NCBI GenBank assembly: GCA_964447205.1
Contig: CAYUSB010000008.1
Coordinates: forward strand, 143,073 to 207,072
Direction of reading: 5' to 3'
Source of the DNA: JAEUKH01 sp964447205
GTDB lineage: Bacteria > Myxococcota_A > Polyangia > Polyangiales > Ga0077539
Length of the DNA stretch: 64,000 nt
The notes under the pieces were generated by a model. That model saw only the letters and a program-made list of their open reading frames with translations. It was not told where the DNA came from and did no database searches. How positions within the stretch are numbered: the stretch's first letter is position 1; each line of letters opens with the position of its first letter. Both the position numbers and the translations under genes were made by a program. Below are positions 40,050 through 49,463 of the stretch, one piece after another.

Positions 40050-42416
40050 TCAGTTGCCGACGGAGAGGTTGACGGTGGCTACGGCGTCCATGGCCGTGCC
40101 CGCCCCGAGGGGCTGGATGGTCGCGATGCGGCTGCTGACGCATTGGTCGAAGCGGGGATCGGGGCTGTTGCTCACCGAGGCCCGGGTGAAGCGGCCCTGC
40201 CCGTTGATGGAGAGGGTGACCTGCACCGACCGCGGCTGCACGGAGGGGTTGAGCCGCAGGAGGCTCTGCCAGCAGTTGTTGGCGATGCGGCTGTTGCCGA
40301 AGGCACGGGCCGCGGCCCCGGCGCGGGCTCCGTCGTCCTGGGGGGCGCTCGCGGTCTGGGCGGGTTGGGTGCGGAGAGGAGCCGCGCCCACGGGGCCTCC
40401 GGCGGGGCCGCCCGAGCTGCCCTGGCGCTCGAGCTCGCGGAGCATCCGCTGCTGCTCGGGGGTGAGGGCCGCGGTCTGGGAGGGGTGCTCGCTCGGGCGG
40501 TGGGGCCGGGCCGTGCCGGGTCGGGACGGGTGCTCGGGGCCCCCGGCGGGTTGGGCCGCGGGCGTCTCGGCCTGCGCCGGATTCTCCGGCGGAACCTCCG
40601 GGGCCGCGGTCTCGCTGGGCACGGGCTCGGCGGGCGGGGGCACGGGGGCCGGCGGGGGCGGGGGCGGAGGGGCCGGGGCCTGCACGGTGGGCCCGGGGGT
40701 GCGCTGCGAGATCACGATGCCCGCGGCGATGCCCGCGACCATCATCCCGCCGCCGAAGAGCAGGGCGATGCCCGCGGAGAGGCCGCGGCGCTCGGCCTGG
40801 CGCGCGGTGGGGATGGCCCCCCCGTGGTCGATGCCGTGCAAAGGGGCGAGGTACGGGCTGTGCGGGGCCGCGGCGGACGGCGGGGGGCCGCTGTTGCCTG
40901 GCGGAAAGAGCGAGGGCGTGAGGGGTTGGGCCACCGGGGGGGCCGCGGGGGGGCGCGGGGTGCTCGGCCGGGCGAAGAGGTCTTCGGGCAGGTCGTCGTC
41001 GTGGGCCGGGGGCCGGGCGCTCGGGTGGGCCGAGGGAGTGGGACCCGGGCCCGGGGCGGGGGCCAGGCTGACGGCCGGGGCAGGCGGGTCGGCCGGGGGG
41101 GGGACCGAACGCGCCGCGGGGCCTTGGGGGGCCGGGTGGGCGGTCTCGGCGGTGGGCCCGTCGAGGGCCGAGGCCAGGGCCGGGGCCGGGACCGAGGCGG
41201 GGCTCGGGGCCGGGGTGGGGGCCGGGGCGGGGGTCGCCCCCGATCCGCTCGTGCGCTCGGGGCGTTGCGGGGCGGGGGGCGGGCGGGACGGGGAGGCCGC
41301 GGGGCGGGCCAGGGGCCGCGCGGACAGGGGGGTGCTGCGGGGCGGGGCCTCGATCATCGTGCGGTCGCTCTCCTCCTCGCCTTCGGCCGCGTGGGCGGCC
41401 TCGTGGGCGGCCTCGCGGGCAGGGGGGGCGGAGGGCTTGAGCGGGGAGAAGCTCTTGAGCAGGGCCGCGGCGATGCCGGGGTCGACGCTGGAGACGCGGG
41501 TGGCCTCCTCCTCGTCGTCGGTCATCATGGGGCGGGCGCTGGAGAGGGGGTGATCGTGCGGACGGGCCGACGCGAGGGGGACCACCTTGGCGCCTGCCCG
41601 CGCGGCCGGGGCTCCCGACGGCGAGGCCCCTGGGGCGGGGCGGTCGGAGGGGCGCTTGCCCATCTCGTCCAGGAGGTTGCCCGACATCTTCTGGGCCACG
41701 AGGCGCAGGAGGTCGCCGAGCTCGGCCACGTTGCGCAGGGGGCGCCAGTCGTCGAGGCCTTCGCGCCACACGAGGGTCTCGGGGCTCACGTCGCCGCTCT
41801 GCACGCGGGCGCTGAGCTCCTTGCGGGTGAGGGGCCCCACGGGGAGGTCGCGGATGCCGGCGTACCAGCCCGTCTCGGAGGCGTTGAGGATGGCGGAGGC
41901 CGTCGGCCCGGCGGCCCGGGCGGCCAGCGGGGAGCGGCCTCCGGCCAGGGTGGCGGGTCGTCCGCTGCTGGGGACGGGGGCCCCGGCTCCGAAGGCCGGG
42001 CCCGTGCTGGTGGCCGAGCGGGTACGCGGGACCCGGGCCACTCCGGCGCTCGCGGCGGCTGCGGCCAGGGGGGCCCCGACCCCGCTCACGGTCCCGCCTC
42101 CCCCGAGTCCGCTCGGGCCTCCGAGGCTCCCGGGGGCTCCCGGGCTCCCGGGGCGGGGCACGGCGGCCCCGGTGATGGTGGTGGGCCGGGGCCGGGGGGC
42201 GGGGCGAACGGAGGCCGGCGGGGGCTCGCTCAGCAGGGGCGAGGCGCTCACCCCGGAGACGCTGTCCTGGGTCGTGCCTGCGGCCGGCACGGAGCTGCCG
42301 TGGATCTCGATGACGTGCGAGCATTTCTTGCACTTGAAGCGCGTGATCGCGCGCCCTCGGAGCTTCTCGTCATCGACGTGGTACTTCTGCTTACAGTTGT
42401 CGCAGAGGAAGTTCAT
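40050..42416 (-). CDS. GltJ/AgmX-like protein: zinc ribbon, GYF domain, membrane span, TonB-C end
   Basis: Predicted 788 residues. A zinc ribbon opens the protein (C5, C8, C29, C32 in CDNCKQKYH and FKCKKCSHVIEI). After a Pro/Ala/Gly linker a GYF_2 domain spans about 183-240 (ETGWYAGIRDLPVGPLTRKE, REGLDDWRPLRNV). A long disordered Pro/Ala region leads to one membrane helix near 550 (AGIALLFGGGMMVAGIAAGI), another linker, and a TonB-C/AgmX-type domain (NNCWQSLLRLNPSV, VQVTLSINGQGRF, QCVSSRIATIQPLG). In Myxococcus GltJ links the Glt gliding machine to cytoplasmic MglA through ZnR and GYF domains; similar architecture suggests motility or polarity, but direct orthology is unproven. It follows the MshEN/receiver gene on the same strand. 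Confidence 0.83.
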   Translation of the reverse strand: MNFLCDNCKQKYHVDDEKLRGRAITRFKCKKCSHVIEIHGSSVPAAGTTQDSVSGVSASPLLSEPPPASVRPAPRPRPTTITGAAVPRPGSPGAPGSLGGPSGLGGGGTVSGVGAPLAAAAASAGVARVPRTRSATSTGPAFGAGAPVPSSGRPATLAGGRSPLAARAAGPTASAILNASETGWYAGIRDLPVGPLTRKELSARVQSGDVSPETLVWREGLDDWRPLRNVAELGDLLRLVAQKMSGNLLDEMGKRPSDRPAPGASPSGAPAARAGAKVVPLASARPHDHPLSSARPMMTDDEEEATRVSSVDPGIAAALLKSFSPLKPSAPPAREAAHEAAHAAEGEEESDRTMIEAPPRSTPLSARPLARPAASPSRPPPAPQRPERTSGSGATPAPAPTPAPSPASVPAPALASALDGPTAETAHPAPQGPAARSVPPPADPPAPAVSLAPAPGPGPTPSAHPSARPPAHDDDLPEDLFARPSTPRPPAAPPVAQPLTPSLFPPGNSGPPPSAAAPHSPYLAPLHGIDHGGAIPTARQAERRGLSAGIALLFGGGMMVAGIAAGIVISQRTPGPTVQAPAPPPPPPPAPVPPPAEPVPSETAAPEVPPENPAQAETPAAQPAGGPEHPSRPGTARPHRPSEHPSQTAALTPEQQRMLRELERQGSSGGPAGGPVGAAPLRTQPAQTASAPQDDGARAGAAARAFGNSRIANNCWQSLLRLNPSVQPRSVQVTLSINGQGRFTRASVSNSPDPRFDQCVSSRIATIQPLGAGTAMDAVATVNLSVGN

Positions 42417-42497
42417 CGGTCTACTCCAGAGGGGCGTCGGTGGGGGAGCGATCGGGGGCAGGGAGGGTGCTGGGCCCTCCCCCACCGCGTCAGGCGT

Positions 42498-44051
42498 CTA
42501 CTCGGGTTGGAGCAGGGCCAGGATACGATCTTGGATCTGTCCGCGCGTGTTGGCGTCGGGTGCAACAAAATGTGCCCGCTCCCAGGCCTCCAGGGCCTTC
42601 CGTCGGAACCCCGCCCGCTCATAGAGCACGGCGAGATTCTTGAGGGCGGGGAAGAAGGCCTCGTCGGCTTCGAGGGCGGCCTCGAGGGTGGCGATGGCGC
42701 GAAACACCTCGCCGCGTTTCCCAAACAGGAGCCCGAGCTGGTACCGCAGGTGGTGGGCCCCGGCGGCGTTGGCGGGCACGAGGAGGGCGATCTCCAGGGC
42801 GTGGGCCGCGGCGGCGGGGTCGCCGCGTTGGTAGGCCTCGGTGCTGGCCTGGAGGGCGGCCTCGACCCCGGGGGGGAGGGGGCCGCTCGGGCGCCGCGGG
42901 TCGTGGCCGTCGAGGGCGGCCTCGATGCGGGACACGGCGTCGACGAGGGACAGGGGCTTGGGCAGGAGGGCCTGGACCCCGAGGAGCTCGGCGAGGTCGT
43001 CGGCGGCCCGCCAGCCTCCCCACCGGGAGGTGAGCATCACGGCGGGGACCTCGGCCCAGCGCGGGTCTTCGAGGAGTTGGGACCAGCGCCCGAGGGCCTG
43101 CCCGAGTCGGTCGTCGGGGTCGTCGGGGTCGTCGGGGTCGATCACGAGGAGGTGGGGCAGATGGGGGGTCTGGTGTTGATCGAGGAGGGCCGCGGTGCCG
43201 TCGAGGGTGACGGTCTGGTGGCCGAGCTCGGTGAGGGCCTCGCGCAGGGCTTCGCGGCTCGCTCCGTCGGCGTCGACCACCCAGACCACCTTGCCCGTGG
43301 GGGCCACGGAGGGGAGCCGGGCCGCCGACCGCTCGGGGGTGGAGGGCGCGGCGGGAGCGGGGCGCACGGGGGCGAACAGGGGCGGAGCGTGGTCTCTGCC
43401 GCCGAGCTCTTGCGGCAAGGGGGGAGGGCCCGGCAACGGAACCCTCGGCCCCGAGGCTCCTCCCCGGGGCGGGGCGGGCGGGGGCCCACGACGCGGGCCG
43501 AGGTTGGGCGGGCCCACGGGCAGGCTCAGGGACAGGGGCCCCGAGCTTGGGGTGGTCCCGGCGGGGGGCCCGGCGGGGGGGCGCCCGACGGGGCCGGGGG
43601 CTCGGGGGGGTGCGGGGGCCGGGGTCGGCATCGAACGTTGGGCCCGGGGGCCGACCCGCTCGGTCTGACCGGCCTCGCGGGCGGCGTAGGCGTCGTCGAG
43701 GGCGGCGCTCAGCTTGTCGCCCTCGGCCACGAAGGGATAGACCTTGCGGCCCGAGACAAACTCGACCTCGTCGATGGCCCGGGCGTCGCCGGGGGAGGCC
43801 ATGGCGAGGAAGAGGGCGTCGCCTTGCACGAGGAGGGGCAGCACGAGGTGGCGGCGGGCGATCTCCTGGGGCACGGCGTCGAGGTCGGCGAGCTGGAGGT
43901 GCAGGCCGTCGAGGTCGACCCCGGGGACCCCATGACGCTCGGACAGGGCCACGATCGCGCGTCGTTCTCCCTCGGGCAGGAACAACCCCACCCCCGCAGG
44001 GCGTGCCCCGCCCGGGGGGGAGAGCTTGGAAGTGTCGTCGCGGCCTGCCAT
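42498..44051 (-). CDS. MshEN (GspE-N-like) / response-regulator receiver / TPR protein
   Basis: Predicted 517 residues; the ATG after a non-homologous leader was taken. Residues ~25-125 resemble an MshEN/GspE N-terminal domain (VPQEIARRHLVLPLLVQGDA, VYPFVAEGDKLSAAL), a c-di-GMP-binding module in some ATPases. A 125-residue Pro/Gly linker follows. A receiver domain covers ~253-380 with acidic D260/D262, probable phospho-Asp D305 (LLVIDP), T341 and K365 (LLPKPLS). After D305 the loop is DPDDPDDPDD, encoded by GTCGTCGGG repeats on the plus strand. Residues ~390-517 hold TPR-like helices. It may be a scaffold responding to phosphorylation and second messenger. It is followed by the GltJ-like gene after 81 bases. 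Confidence 0.82.
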   Translation of the reverse strand: MAGRDDTSKLSPPGGARPAGVGLFLPEGERRAIVALSERHGVPGVDLDGLHLQLADLDAVPQEIARRHLVLPLLVQGDALFLAMASPGDARAIDEVEFVSGRKVYPFVAEGDKLSAALDDAYAAREAGQTERVGPRAQRSMPTPAPAPPRAPGPVGRPPAGPPAGTTPSSGPLSLSLPVGPPNLGPRRGPPPAPPRGGASGPRVPLPGPPPLPQELGGRDHAPPLFAPVRPAPAAPSTPERSAARLPSVAPTGKVVWVVDADGASREALREALTELGHQTVTLDGTAALLDQHQTPHLPHLLVIDPDDPDDPDDRLGQALGRWSQLLEDPRWAEVPAVMLTSRWGGWRAADDLAELLGVQALLPKPLSLVDAVSRIEAALDGHDPRRPSGPLPPGVEAALQASTEAYQRGDPAAAAHALEIALLVPANAAGAHHLRYQLGLLFGKRGEVFRAIATLEAALEADEAFFPALKNLAVLYERAGFRRKALEAWERAHFVAPDANTRGQIQDRILALLQPE

Positions 44052-44158
44052 GGTCGATGCGTCTGGGGAGCCGCGGAGCAATCCGTCGACTGAGCGCCTG
44101 AGGGTATCACCTCCGGGGGGGGTGGTTCAATCGTGCGTGTGGGGCGAAGGCGGGAAGT

Positions 44159-44719
44159 CTACATCCCGCTCACGATCCGGAAGTCATCGCCCACCCGCTC
44201 GAGCTCCAGGCGGTTGTCGCCCACGCGTCGAAACCAGATGTCATCTTGTCCCTCCCGGGTCGCCGAGTCTCGGACGGGGTCGACGTTGAAGCTCAGCCCG
44301 CCCCCGCGGGGGGCCACCTCGTTGCCCGCGGGGCGCCGCAGGGTGTAGCTCCCGGTGAAGGTGTAATCGATCGCGATGCGGTTGGGCCGCTCGGGGTCGA
44401 CGGTCACCCGGCGGTACCGGATCTCGTAGCGCACCTCGCCGACCTCGTCGGCCCAGGCCGTGAGCATGCGTTGCAGCCCGTCGTAGCCGTAGTCGTCGTC
44501 GCCTCGTGGGGTCCCGGCGTCTTCGTAGTAGTCGGGCGAGGCCATGGCGAGCAGGCTCCGGGCGTCGCGGGTCTCCACCGCCCGTCGGTATCGCTCGCAG
44601 AACGACACCAGGGCACGGTTTTCGGACGTGTCGGCGACCTCGGTGTTGGGGATGCGCCCGGTCGTGCAGCCGAGGGTGAGCACGAGGAGGACGGGCGAAG
44701 CGGCGCGAAACAAGCGCAT
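44159..44719 (-). CDS. Lipoprotein with NTF2/SnoaL-like fold
   Basis: Predicted 186 residues. The signal MRLFRAASPVLLVLTLGC ends in a lipobox with Cys 18; an alternative Met eight codons earlier would lengthen the N-terminus. The domain begins with a helix (LVSFCERYRRAVETRDARSL) followed by ASPDYYEDAG and curved strands (VRYEIRYRRVTVDP, IAIDYTFTGSYTL, IWFRRVGDNRLELERVG), the NTF2-like cone pattern. Such lipoproteins bind small ligands or scaffold; function unknown. Its 3' side faces the MshEN/receiver gene start 108 bases away on the same strand. Confidence 0.75.
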   Translation of the reverse strand: MRLFRAASPVLLVLTLGCTTGRIPNTEVADTSENRALVSFCERYRRAVETRDARSLLAMASPDYYEDAGTPRGDDDYGYDGLQRMLTAWADEVGEVRYEIRYRRVTVDPERPNRIAIDYTFTGSYTLRRPAGNEVAPRGGGLSFNVDPVRDSATREGQDDIWFRRVGDNRLELERVGDDFRIVSGM

Positions 44720-44897
44720 GGCGGTGATCGATGGGGTGTGCATGGGGCGGTCGCGGAGAGGGGTCGCAGGTGCCAACGGCCCTGGGGGGGCCGGATATTC
44801 CTCCGCCGGGGCCTCGGTGGCAACCGTTGGGCGCGGCCCATTCCCTACGCCGGGCTTGCCACGGTCGCCGGGAGGGTGGTACCCCCCGGCCCGCGTG

Positions 44898-45131
44898 ATG
44901 CGTGAAGGCCAACCGCCGTCTCGGCGCAAGAGGCGCATTGAAGAGGCCGTCCTCGAGGTAGAGGGCGTGATCGAGGTGCGCGTTTGGGATCTCCCCGGCC
45001 GCGTCGAGGTCGGGGTCCGGCTGTCGGTGAGCAGCGGGGCCGCCGAGGTCCTGGCCCGGGTGGCCGAGGTGGTCGACGCCCTCCGGGCGGAGGGCGAAGA
45101 CTGGGCCGTGGGCGTCCTCACCGACGACTGA
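44898..45131 (+). CDS. Small hypothetical soluble protein
   Basis: Predicted 77 residues from ATG. Composition is ordered rather than random: a basic N-terminus, then EEAVLEVEGVIEVRVWDLPG, strand VEVGVRLSV and a helix AEVLARVAEVVDALRAEG ending WAVGVLTDD, a beta-alpha-beta-type small domain that recalls metal- or ligand-binding ferredoxin-like folds (no Cys). Convergent with ald, stops only three bases apart. No family assigned. Confidence 0.6.
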   Translation: MREGQPPSRRKRRIEEAVLEVEGVIEVRVWDLPGRVEVGVRLSVSSGAAEVLARVAEVVDALRAEGEDWAVGVLTDD

Positions 45132-45134
45132 GAT

Positions 45135-46250
45135 TCAACCCAGGGCGTCGGCGAGGCGGGTGTACCCGAGCCCGTGGGCCTCGGCCACGGCGGCGTAGGT
45201 GCAGTGCCCGTCGTAGCAGTTGATGCCGAGGGCGAGGACCGGATCGGTCCGTGCTGCGTCGGCGATGCCCTGGTCGGCGATGGCCAGGGCGTACTGCATC
45301 GTGGTGTTGGTGAGGGCGAAGGTCGAGGTGTGCGACACGGCCCCGGGCATGTTGGGGACGCAGTAGTGGATCACCCCGTCGACGTCGTAGGTGGGGGCGT
45401 CGTGGCTGGTGGGGCGCACGGTCTCGATGCAGCCCCCCTGGTCGACGGCCACATCCACAATGACCGAGCCCCTCTCCATGCGGCTCACCATGGCCCGGGA
45501 CACGAGGGTGGGGGCCTTGGCCCCGGTGACGAGGACGGCCCCGATCACGAGGTCGGCCCGGCGCACCACGGACTCGATGTTGTCGGGGTTGGAGTAGAGG
45601 GTCTCGATGGCCCCGCCGAAGATGTCCTCGAGGTAGTCCATGGTCTCGCCGCGGACGTCGAGCACGGTGACCTGGGCCCCCATGCCCACGGCGATGCGGG
45701 CGGCGTTGCGGCCTACGACCCCTCCGCCCAGGATGACCACCCGTCCGCGACGGGTGCCCGGGACGCCCCCGAGGAGGACCCCCTTGCCGCCGCGCCAGCG
45801 CTCCAGGGTGGTGGCCCCGGCCTGGACGGCCATGCGCCCGGCTACCTCGGACATGGGGCGCAGGAGGGGCAACGACCCGTCGGGGCGCTGGATGGTCTCG
45901 TAGGCTACGGCCCGGACCTGCTTCTCCAGGAGCTTGCGGGTGAGCACGGGCTCGGCCGCGAGGTGGAGGTAGGTGTACAGAATGAGCCCGGGGCGGAAGT
46001 GCTCAAACTCCGCGGGGAGGGGCTCCTTCACCTTCATGACCATGTCCGACCGGCGCCAGACCTCGCCCGCGCTCGGCACGAGGGTGGCCCCGGCGGCGGC
46101 GTAGGCCTCGTCGGGGAGCCCCGACCCGTCGCCCGCCCCCGACTCGAGGAGCACCGTGTGCCCACGCTCCACAAGCTGCCGAACCCCCGCGGGGGTCATC
46201 CCCACGCGATACTCCCGGGTCTTGATCTCCTTCGGAACTCCAACAATCAC
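45135..46250 (-). CDS. ald: Alanine dehydrogenase
   Basis: Predicted 371 residues from GTG, the family length. Substrate and catalytic region: VGVPKEIKTREYRVGMTP, MKVKEPLPAE, YTYLHLAAEP, and RPMSEVAGRMAVQAGA. The NAD-binding fold has VVILGGGVVGRNAARIAVGMG and VTVLDVRGETM. A conserved end contains IVDVAVDQGGCIET and PNMPGAVSHTSTFALTN. It interconverts L-alanine and pyruvate with ammonia, giving carbon and nitrogen from alanine. It is divergent from an unknown gene across 163 bases that include no other gene. Confidence 0.95.
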   Translation of the reverse strand: MIVGVPKEIKTREYRVGMTPAGVRQLVERGHTVLLESGAGDGSGLPDEAYAAAGATLVPSAGEVWRRSDMVMKVKEPLPAEFEHFRPGLILYTYLHLAAEPVLTRKLLEKQVRAVAYETIQRPDGSLPLLRPMSEVAGRMAVQAGATTLERWRGGKGVLLGGVPGTRRGRVVILGGGVVGRNAARIAVGMGAQVTVLDVRGETMDYLEDIFGGAIETLYSNPDNIESVVRRADLVIGAVLVTGAKAPTLVSRAMVSRMERGSVIVDVAVDQGGCIETVRPTSHDAPTYDVDGVIHYCVPNMPGAVSHTSTFALTNTTMQYALAIADQGIADAARTDPVLALGINCYDGHCTYAAVAEAHGLGYTRLADALG

Positions 46251-46413
46251 GGCCGCACCTCAACGCTACGCCCGCGCCCAACGCGCGGCGGGCGGAGCCT
46301 AAACCTTCCCCCCCGGGGGCAGGGAAGCCCCGACGACAGACCCCGCAACAATCCGTAGGGCCCCCGCGACATCGTTGGCGGCGGGGGGGCGCTTGTACTA
46401 GGGTCCGCGCCCC

Positions 46414-47448
46414 GTGCGACGCGCCCTGTGGATGCTGGTGGTGGTGCTCGGGCTCCTCGGCGGGGCCCTCGCCGCGGCATGGCACGAGGGCTGGATCGCC
46501 GCCCCGTGGAGCGCCCGGTACGCCGAGCTCGAGGCCCAACTCCGCGACCGGGGGGGGGTGGCCGTGGTGGGCGGGGTTCCGTGGGGGATGCGGGGGGGGG
46601 CCGACGCACGATGGGTGCGGGCCGAGACCCTCCCGCCCCTGCGCGCGGCCCTGGCGGGCACCGACCCCGCGGCCCTCACAGCGGCCCTGCACGCCACCCG
46701 CTTCGACGCCCTCCTCGTGCGCGGCGACGGGGCCCTCTCCTCCGTCGGCCCGTCCCTGTCCGCCACCCTCGCCCGCTACGAGGCCCTGCCCGGCGTCTCG
46801 GCCACCTACCTCGACCCCATCGCCGCCGTGTACGAGCCCGCCGAGCGCCCCGAGGTCTCGGCCGAAGACGCCCGGCGCCTCGTCTCCGTGGCCCGGCTCA
46901 TCCTCTCCGGGGCCGCGGCCCCGCCCGAGCGCCTCTTCCCCGAGAGCCTGCGCCGGGCCCGCCCCGTCGAGCTCGCCCTCATCGTACGCGACGACCGCGA
47001 GGCCATCCTCTGGCGCTCCTCCCGGGGAGGCTCCCTCGGCCGGGCCCTCCTCGACGTGAGCTTCGCCATCCTCGACCGCTGGACCACCCGGCAGCAGGAG
47101 CGCTACGGCCGCCTCCGCGACGCCCTGCGCACCCGCACCCTCACCCTCGCCCTCTTCTACGACAAGGGGGTCCTCGGGGCCCGCGACGGCGCGTTTCTGC
47201 GCCGGGCCGCCAACCCCGCTCGCTGGTCGGTGGGCTTCGAGCGCGTGGCCGGCTGGGAGTACTCCCTGCCCCCCGCCCCGGGCGAGACCGGCCCCGACCC
47301 CGTGGAGGCCCTCGCGCGCCTCAGCCGCGAGCGGGGGGTCCCGGCCCCGGGGTACCTCCGCCCCGAGCTCACCCTCTACCGCTTCCGGGCCCTCCAGCTC
47401 ATCGAGCAGAGCCCCAACGGTCCGGTCCTCGCCCACGACCCGCCCTGA
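46414..47448 (+). CDS. Hypothetical membrane-anchored protein
   Basis: Predicted 344 residues from GTG. A hydrophobic anchor (LWMLVVVLGLLGGALAAAW) near the N-terminus is followed by an Ala/Arg/Leu-rich periplasmic region. Readable features: VAVVGGVPWGMRGGADARW, a strand VELALIVRDDREAILWRS, RALLDVSFAILDRW, and a C-terminal region ending LTLYRFRALQLIEQSP. Phospholipase-D-like or hydrolase motifs were not found. No family recognised. The lipase-like lipoprotein gene follows by 14 bases. Confidence 0.7.
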   Translation: MRRALWMLVVVLGLLGGALAAAWHEGWIAAPWSARYAELEAQLRDRGGVAVVGGVPWGMRGGADARWVRAETLPPLRAALAGTDPAALTAALHATRFDALLVRGDGALSSVGPSLSATLARYEALPGVSATYLDPIAAVYEPAERPEVSAEDARRLVSVARLILSGAAAPPERLFPESLRRARPVELALIVRDDREAILWRSSRGGSLGRALLDVSFAILDRWTTRQQERYGRLRDALRTRTLTLALFYDKGVLGARDGAFLRRAANPARWSVGFERVAGWEYSLPPAPGETGPDPVEALARLSRERGVPAPGYLRPELTLYRFRALQLIEQSPNGPVLAHDPP

Positions 47449-47462
47449 GATACGATGCGCCC

Positions 47463-49463
47463 ATGGGGCCCCACCTCCGCGCGTCGTCTCGCCTCACGTT
47501 GACCCTCCTCCTCGCGGGCTGCGGGAGCGACCCTCTTCCTCCCTCCGCGGCCGACGCGTCCCTCGACGCCTCGCCCGACGCCGCCGCCGACGTGCCCCTC
47601 CCCCCCGAAGACGTCGGCCCGTCGTGCACCGTGAGCCTCTGGGATCCGACCTCTCAGGCCCTCGACAACTTCCCCGACCCCCGCCTCGTGCTCCCCGATC
47701 CGAGCACGCCCACGGGGTTTCGCCTCCGGGTCGACCCCGCCCGATTCGCCACCACCCTCATGGTGGCCCGGGGCTTCGCGTCGCTCCTGACCGACCTCGA
47801 CACCCTCGACGGGTTCGGGGTCAACGCCCAGGCCTTCTTCCGCTTCGGTCGGGCCTTCGACCCCGCCCGGCTGCCCACCCCCGCGGCCACCAGAACCCCC
47901 GCCGGGGGACTCGGGTTCGTCGTGCTCTCGCCCGGCCCTGCGCGCCTCGTTGGGGCCCTCGTGAGCACCACCGACCAGGGGGCCACCCTGATGCTCGCCC
48001 CCCTGCGCCCGCTGCCCGCCAGGGCCCGCGTGGCCGCCTACGCCACCCGACGCCTCGCCCCCGCCGCGGAGGGATGCCTCCAGGCCGCCCCGGCCCTCAC
48101 CGCCGACCTCGCCGCCCCAACCTCCGAGACCCGGGCCGCCCTCGACGCCCTCCGGGGCCTCGGGGTGATCGAAGGGGTGGGCGACCTCGTGGCCCTCACC
48201 GTGTACCCCACCCAGAGCGTGGCCCCGGAGTCGGTGGCCGTGGCCGCGGACATCACCATCCGCCCGCTGCCCGGAGCCCTCGCCCGCCCCACCTGCGTGC
48301 CCGATCCGATGGGGCGGTACCGCACCTGTTCGTCGTCGTTTGTAGCCCACAACTACCTCGACGGGATGCGGCACCTCGCGCCCCGCGGGGCGGGAGGAGC
48401 TCTCGCGGCCCCGACCCCGTACACCCTGCCGGTGACGGTGTGGTTGCCTGCGACGCCCTCGACCACCCCGTTGCGTACGATCGTCTTCGGCCACGGGCTC
48501 GGCGGCGACCGGGGGCAGGCCGCACGCCTCGCGGCCTTCGCAGCCCCCATGGGCATCGCCACGGTGGCCATCGACGCGGCCGTGCACGGCGATCACCCCC
48601 TCAATCCCATGCCGGGGACGTCCACCCTGGCCACGGTCCTCAACTTCTTCACCCTCGTGCCGGGAGCCTCCCGGGCCATCGACGCCCTCGCCCTGCGCGA
48701 TCACTTCCGTCAGTCGACCTTCGACACCCTCCAGCTCGTACGACGCATCCAGGCCGGCTTCGACGCCGACGCCGACGGAACCCCCGACCTCGACCCGACC
48801 CGCCTGGCCTACCTGGGGGTCTCCCTCGGGGGCATCATGGGAGCGGCCCCCTTGGCCCTCACCGACGCGTTCGGGGCGGGGGTGTTGGTGGTTCCGGGGG
48901 GGAGGGTGTCGGCCATCATTTCCGACAGCGCGACCTTCGCTCCCCTCATCACCGCCCTGCGCCCGTCGGGGACCACCCCTGGCGACGTAGCCCGCACCTT
49001 CCCCCTGCTCCAGACCCTCCTGGAGCGCGGGGACGCCGCGAGCTACGGGCCCCACGTCTTCGCCGATCGCCTCACCCCGGGCGGGTCGACGCGGGTTCCG
49101 AGCGTGCTCGTGGGGGTGGTCCTCGACGACGACACGGTGCCCAACGTGGCCAACTACACCCTGGCCCGGGCCCTCGGGGTCGAGGTGGTAGGGCCCCTCC
49201 TGGGCCCGGCCCCCGGGATCGGGGTGGTCGGCCCCGGGCCCCTCGCGGGCAACTTCGGGGCGGGGCGGGCCACGGGGGGCATGCTCCAGTTTGATGTGGT
49301 CGGGGCCGAGATGGGACGCACCACCCGGGCCACCCACTCCAACGTGGGGGCCAGCGATGTCGGGGCCGAGGCCTGGCTCCATTTCCTCCGCACCCACTGG
49401 GACACCGGGCTCGCCGAGATCGCCGACCCCTACGCCCGCCTCGGCATCGCCCACGCCCCATGA
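47463..49463 (+). CDS. Alpha/beta-hydrolase lipoprotein (bacterial lipase-like)
   Basis: Predicted 666 residues. The lipobox LLLAGC gives a lipidated Cys near residue 20, then an Ala/Asp-rich linker. The N-terminal ~280 residues resemble the lipase-associated beta domain of surface lipases. The hydrolase core has TIVFGHGLGGDRGQAARLAAF (oxyanion HG), AAVHGDHPLN and the nucleophile elbow LGVSLGGIMG, with Ser in GxSxG. A late VVLDDDTVPNVANYTLARAL may supply the Asp and a His near GRTTRATHS the triad His. It is likely an outer-membrane esterase. Its stop overlaps the next gene (ATGA), a rare pairing with a Gre-like protein. Confidence 0.83.
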   Translation: MGPHLRASSRLTLTLLLAGCGSDPLPPSAADASLDASPDAAADVPLPPEDVGPSCTVSLWDPTSQALDNFPDPRLVLPDPSTPTGFRLRVDPARFATTLMVARGFASLLTDLDTLDGFGVNAQAFFRFGRAFDPARLPTPAATRTPAGGLGFVVLSPGPARLVGALVSTTDQGATLMLAPLRPLPARARVAAYATRRLAPAAEGCLQAAPALTADLAAPTSETRAALDALRGLGVIEGVGDLVALTVYPTQSVAPESVAVAADITIRPLPGALARPTCVPDPMGRYRTCSSSFVAHNYLDGMRHLAPRGAGGALAAPTPYTLPVTVWLPATPSTTPLRTIVFGHGLGGDRGQAARLAAFAAPMGIATVAIDAAVHGDHPLNPMPGTSTLATVLNFFTLVPGASRAIDALALRDHFRQSTFDTLQLVRRIQAGFDADADGTPDLDPTRLAYLGVSLGGIMGAAPLALTDAFGAGVLVVPGGRVSAIISDSATFAPLITALRPSGTTPGDVARTFPLLQTLLERGDAASYGPHVFADRLTPGGSTRVPSVLVGVVLDDDTVPNVANYTLARALGVEVVGPLLGPAPGIGVVGPGPLAGNFGAGRATGGMLQFDVVGAEMGRTTRATHSNVGASDVGAEAWLHFLRTHWDTGLAEIADPYARLGIAHAP

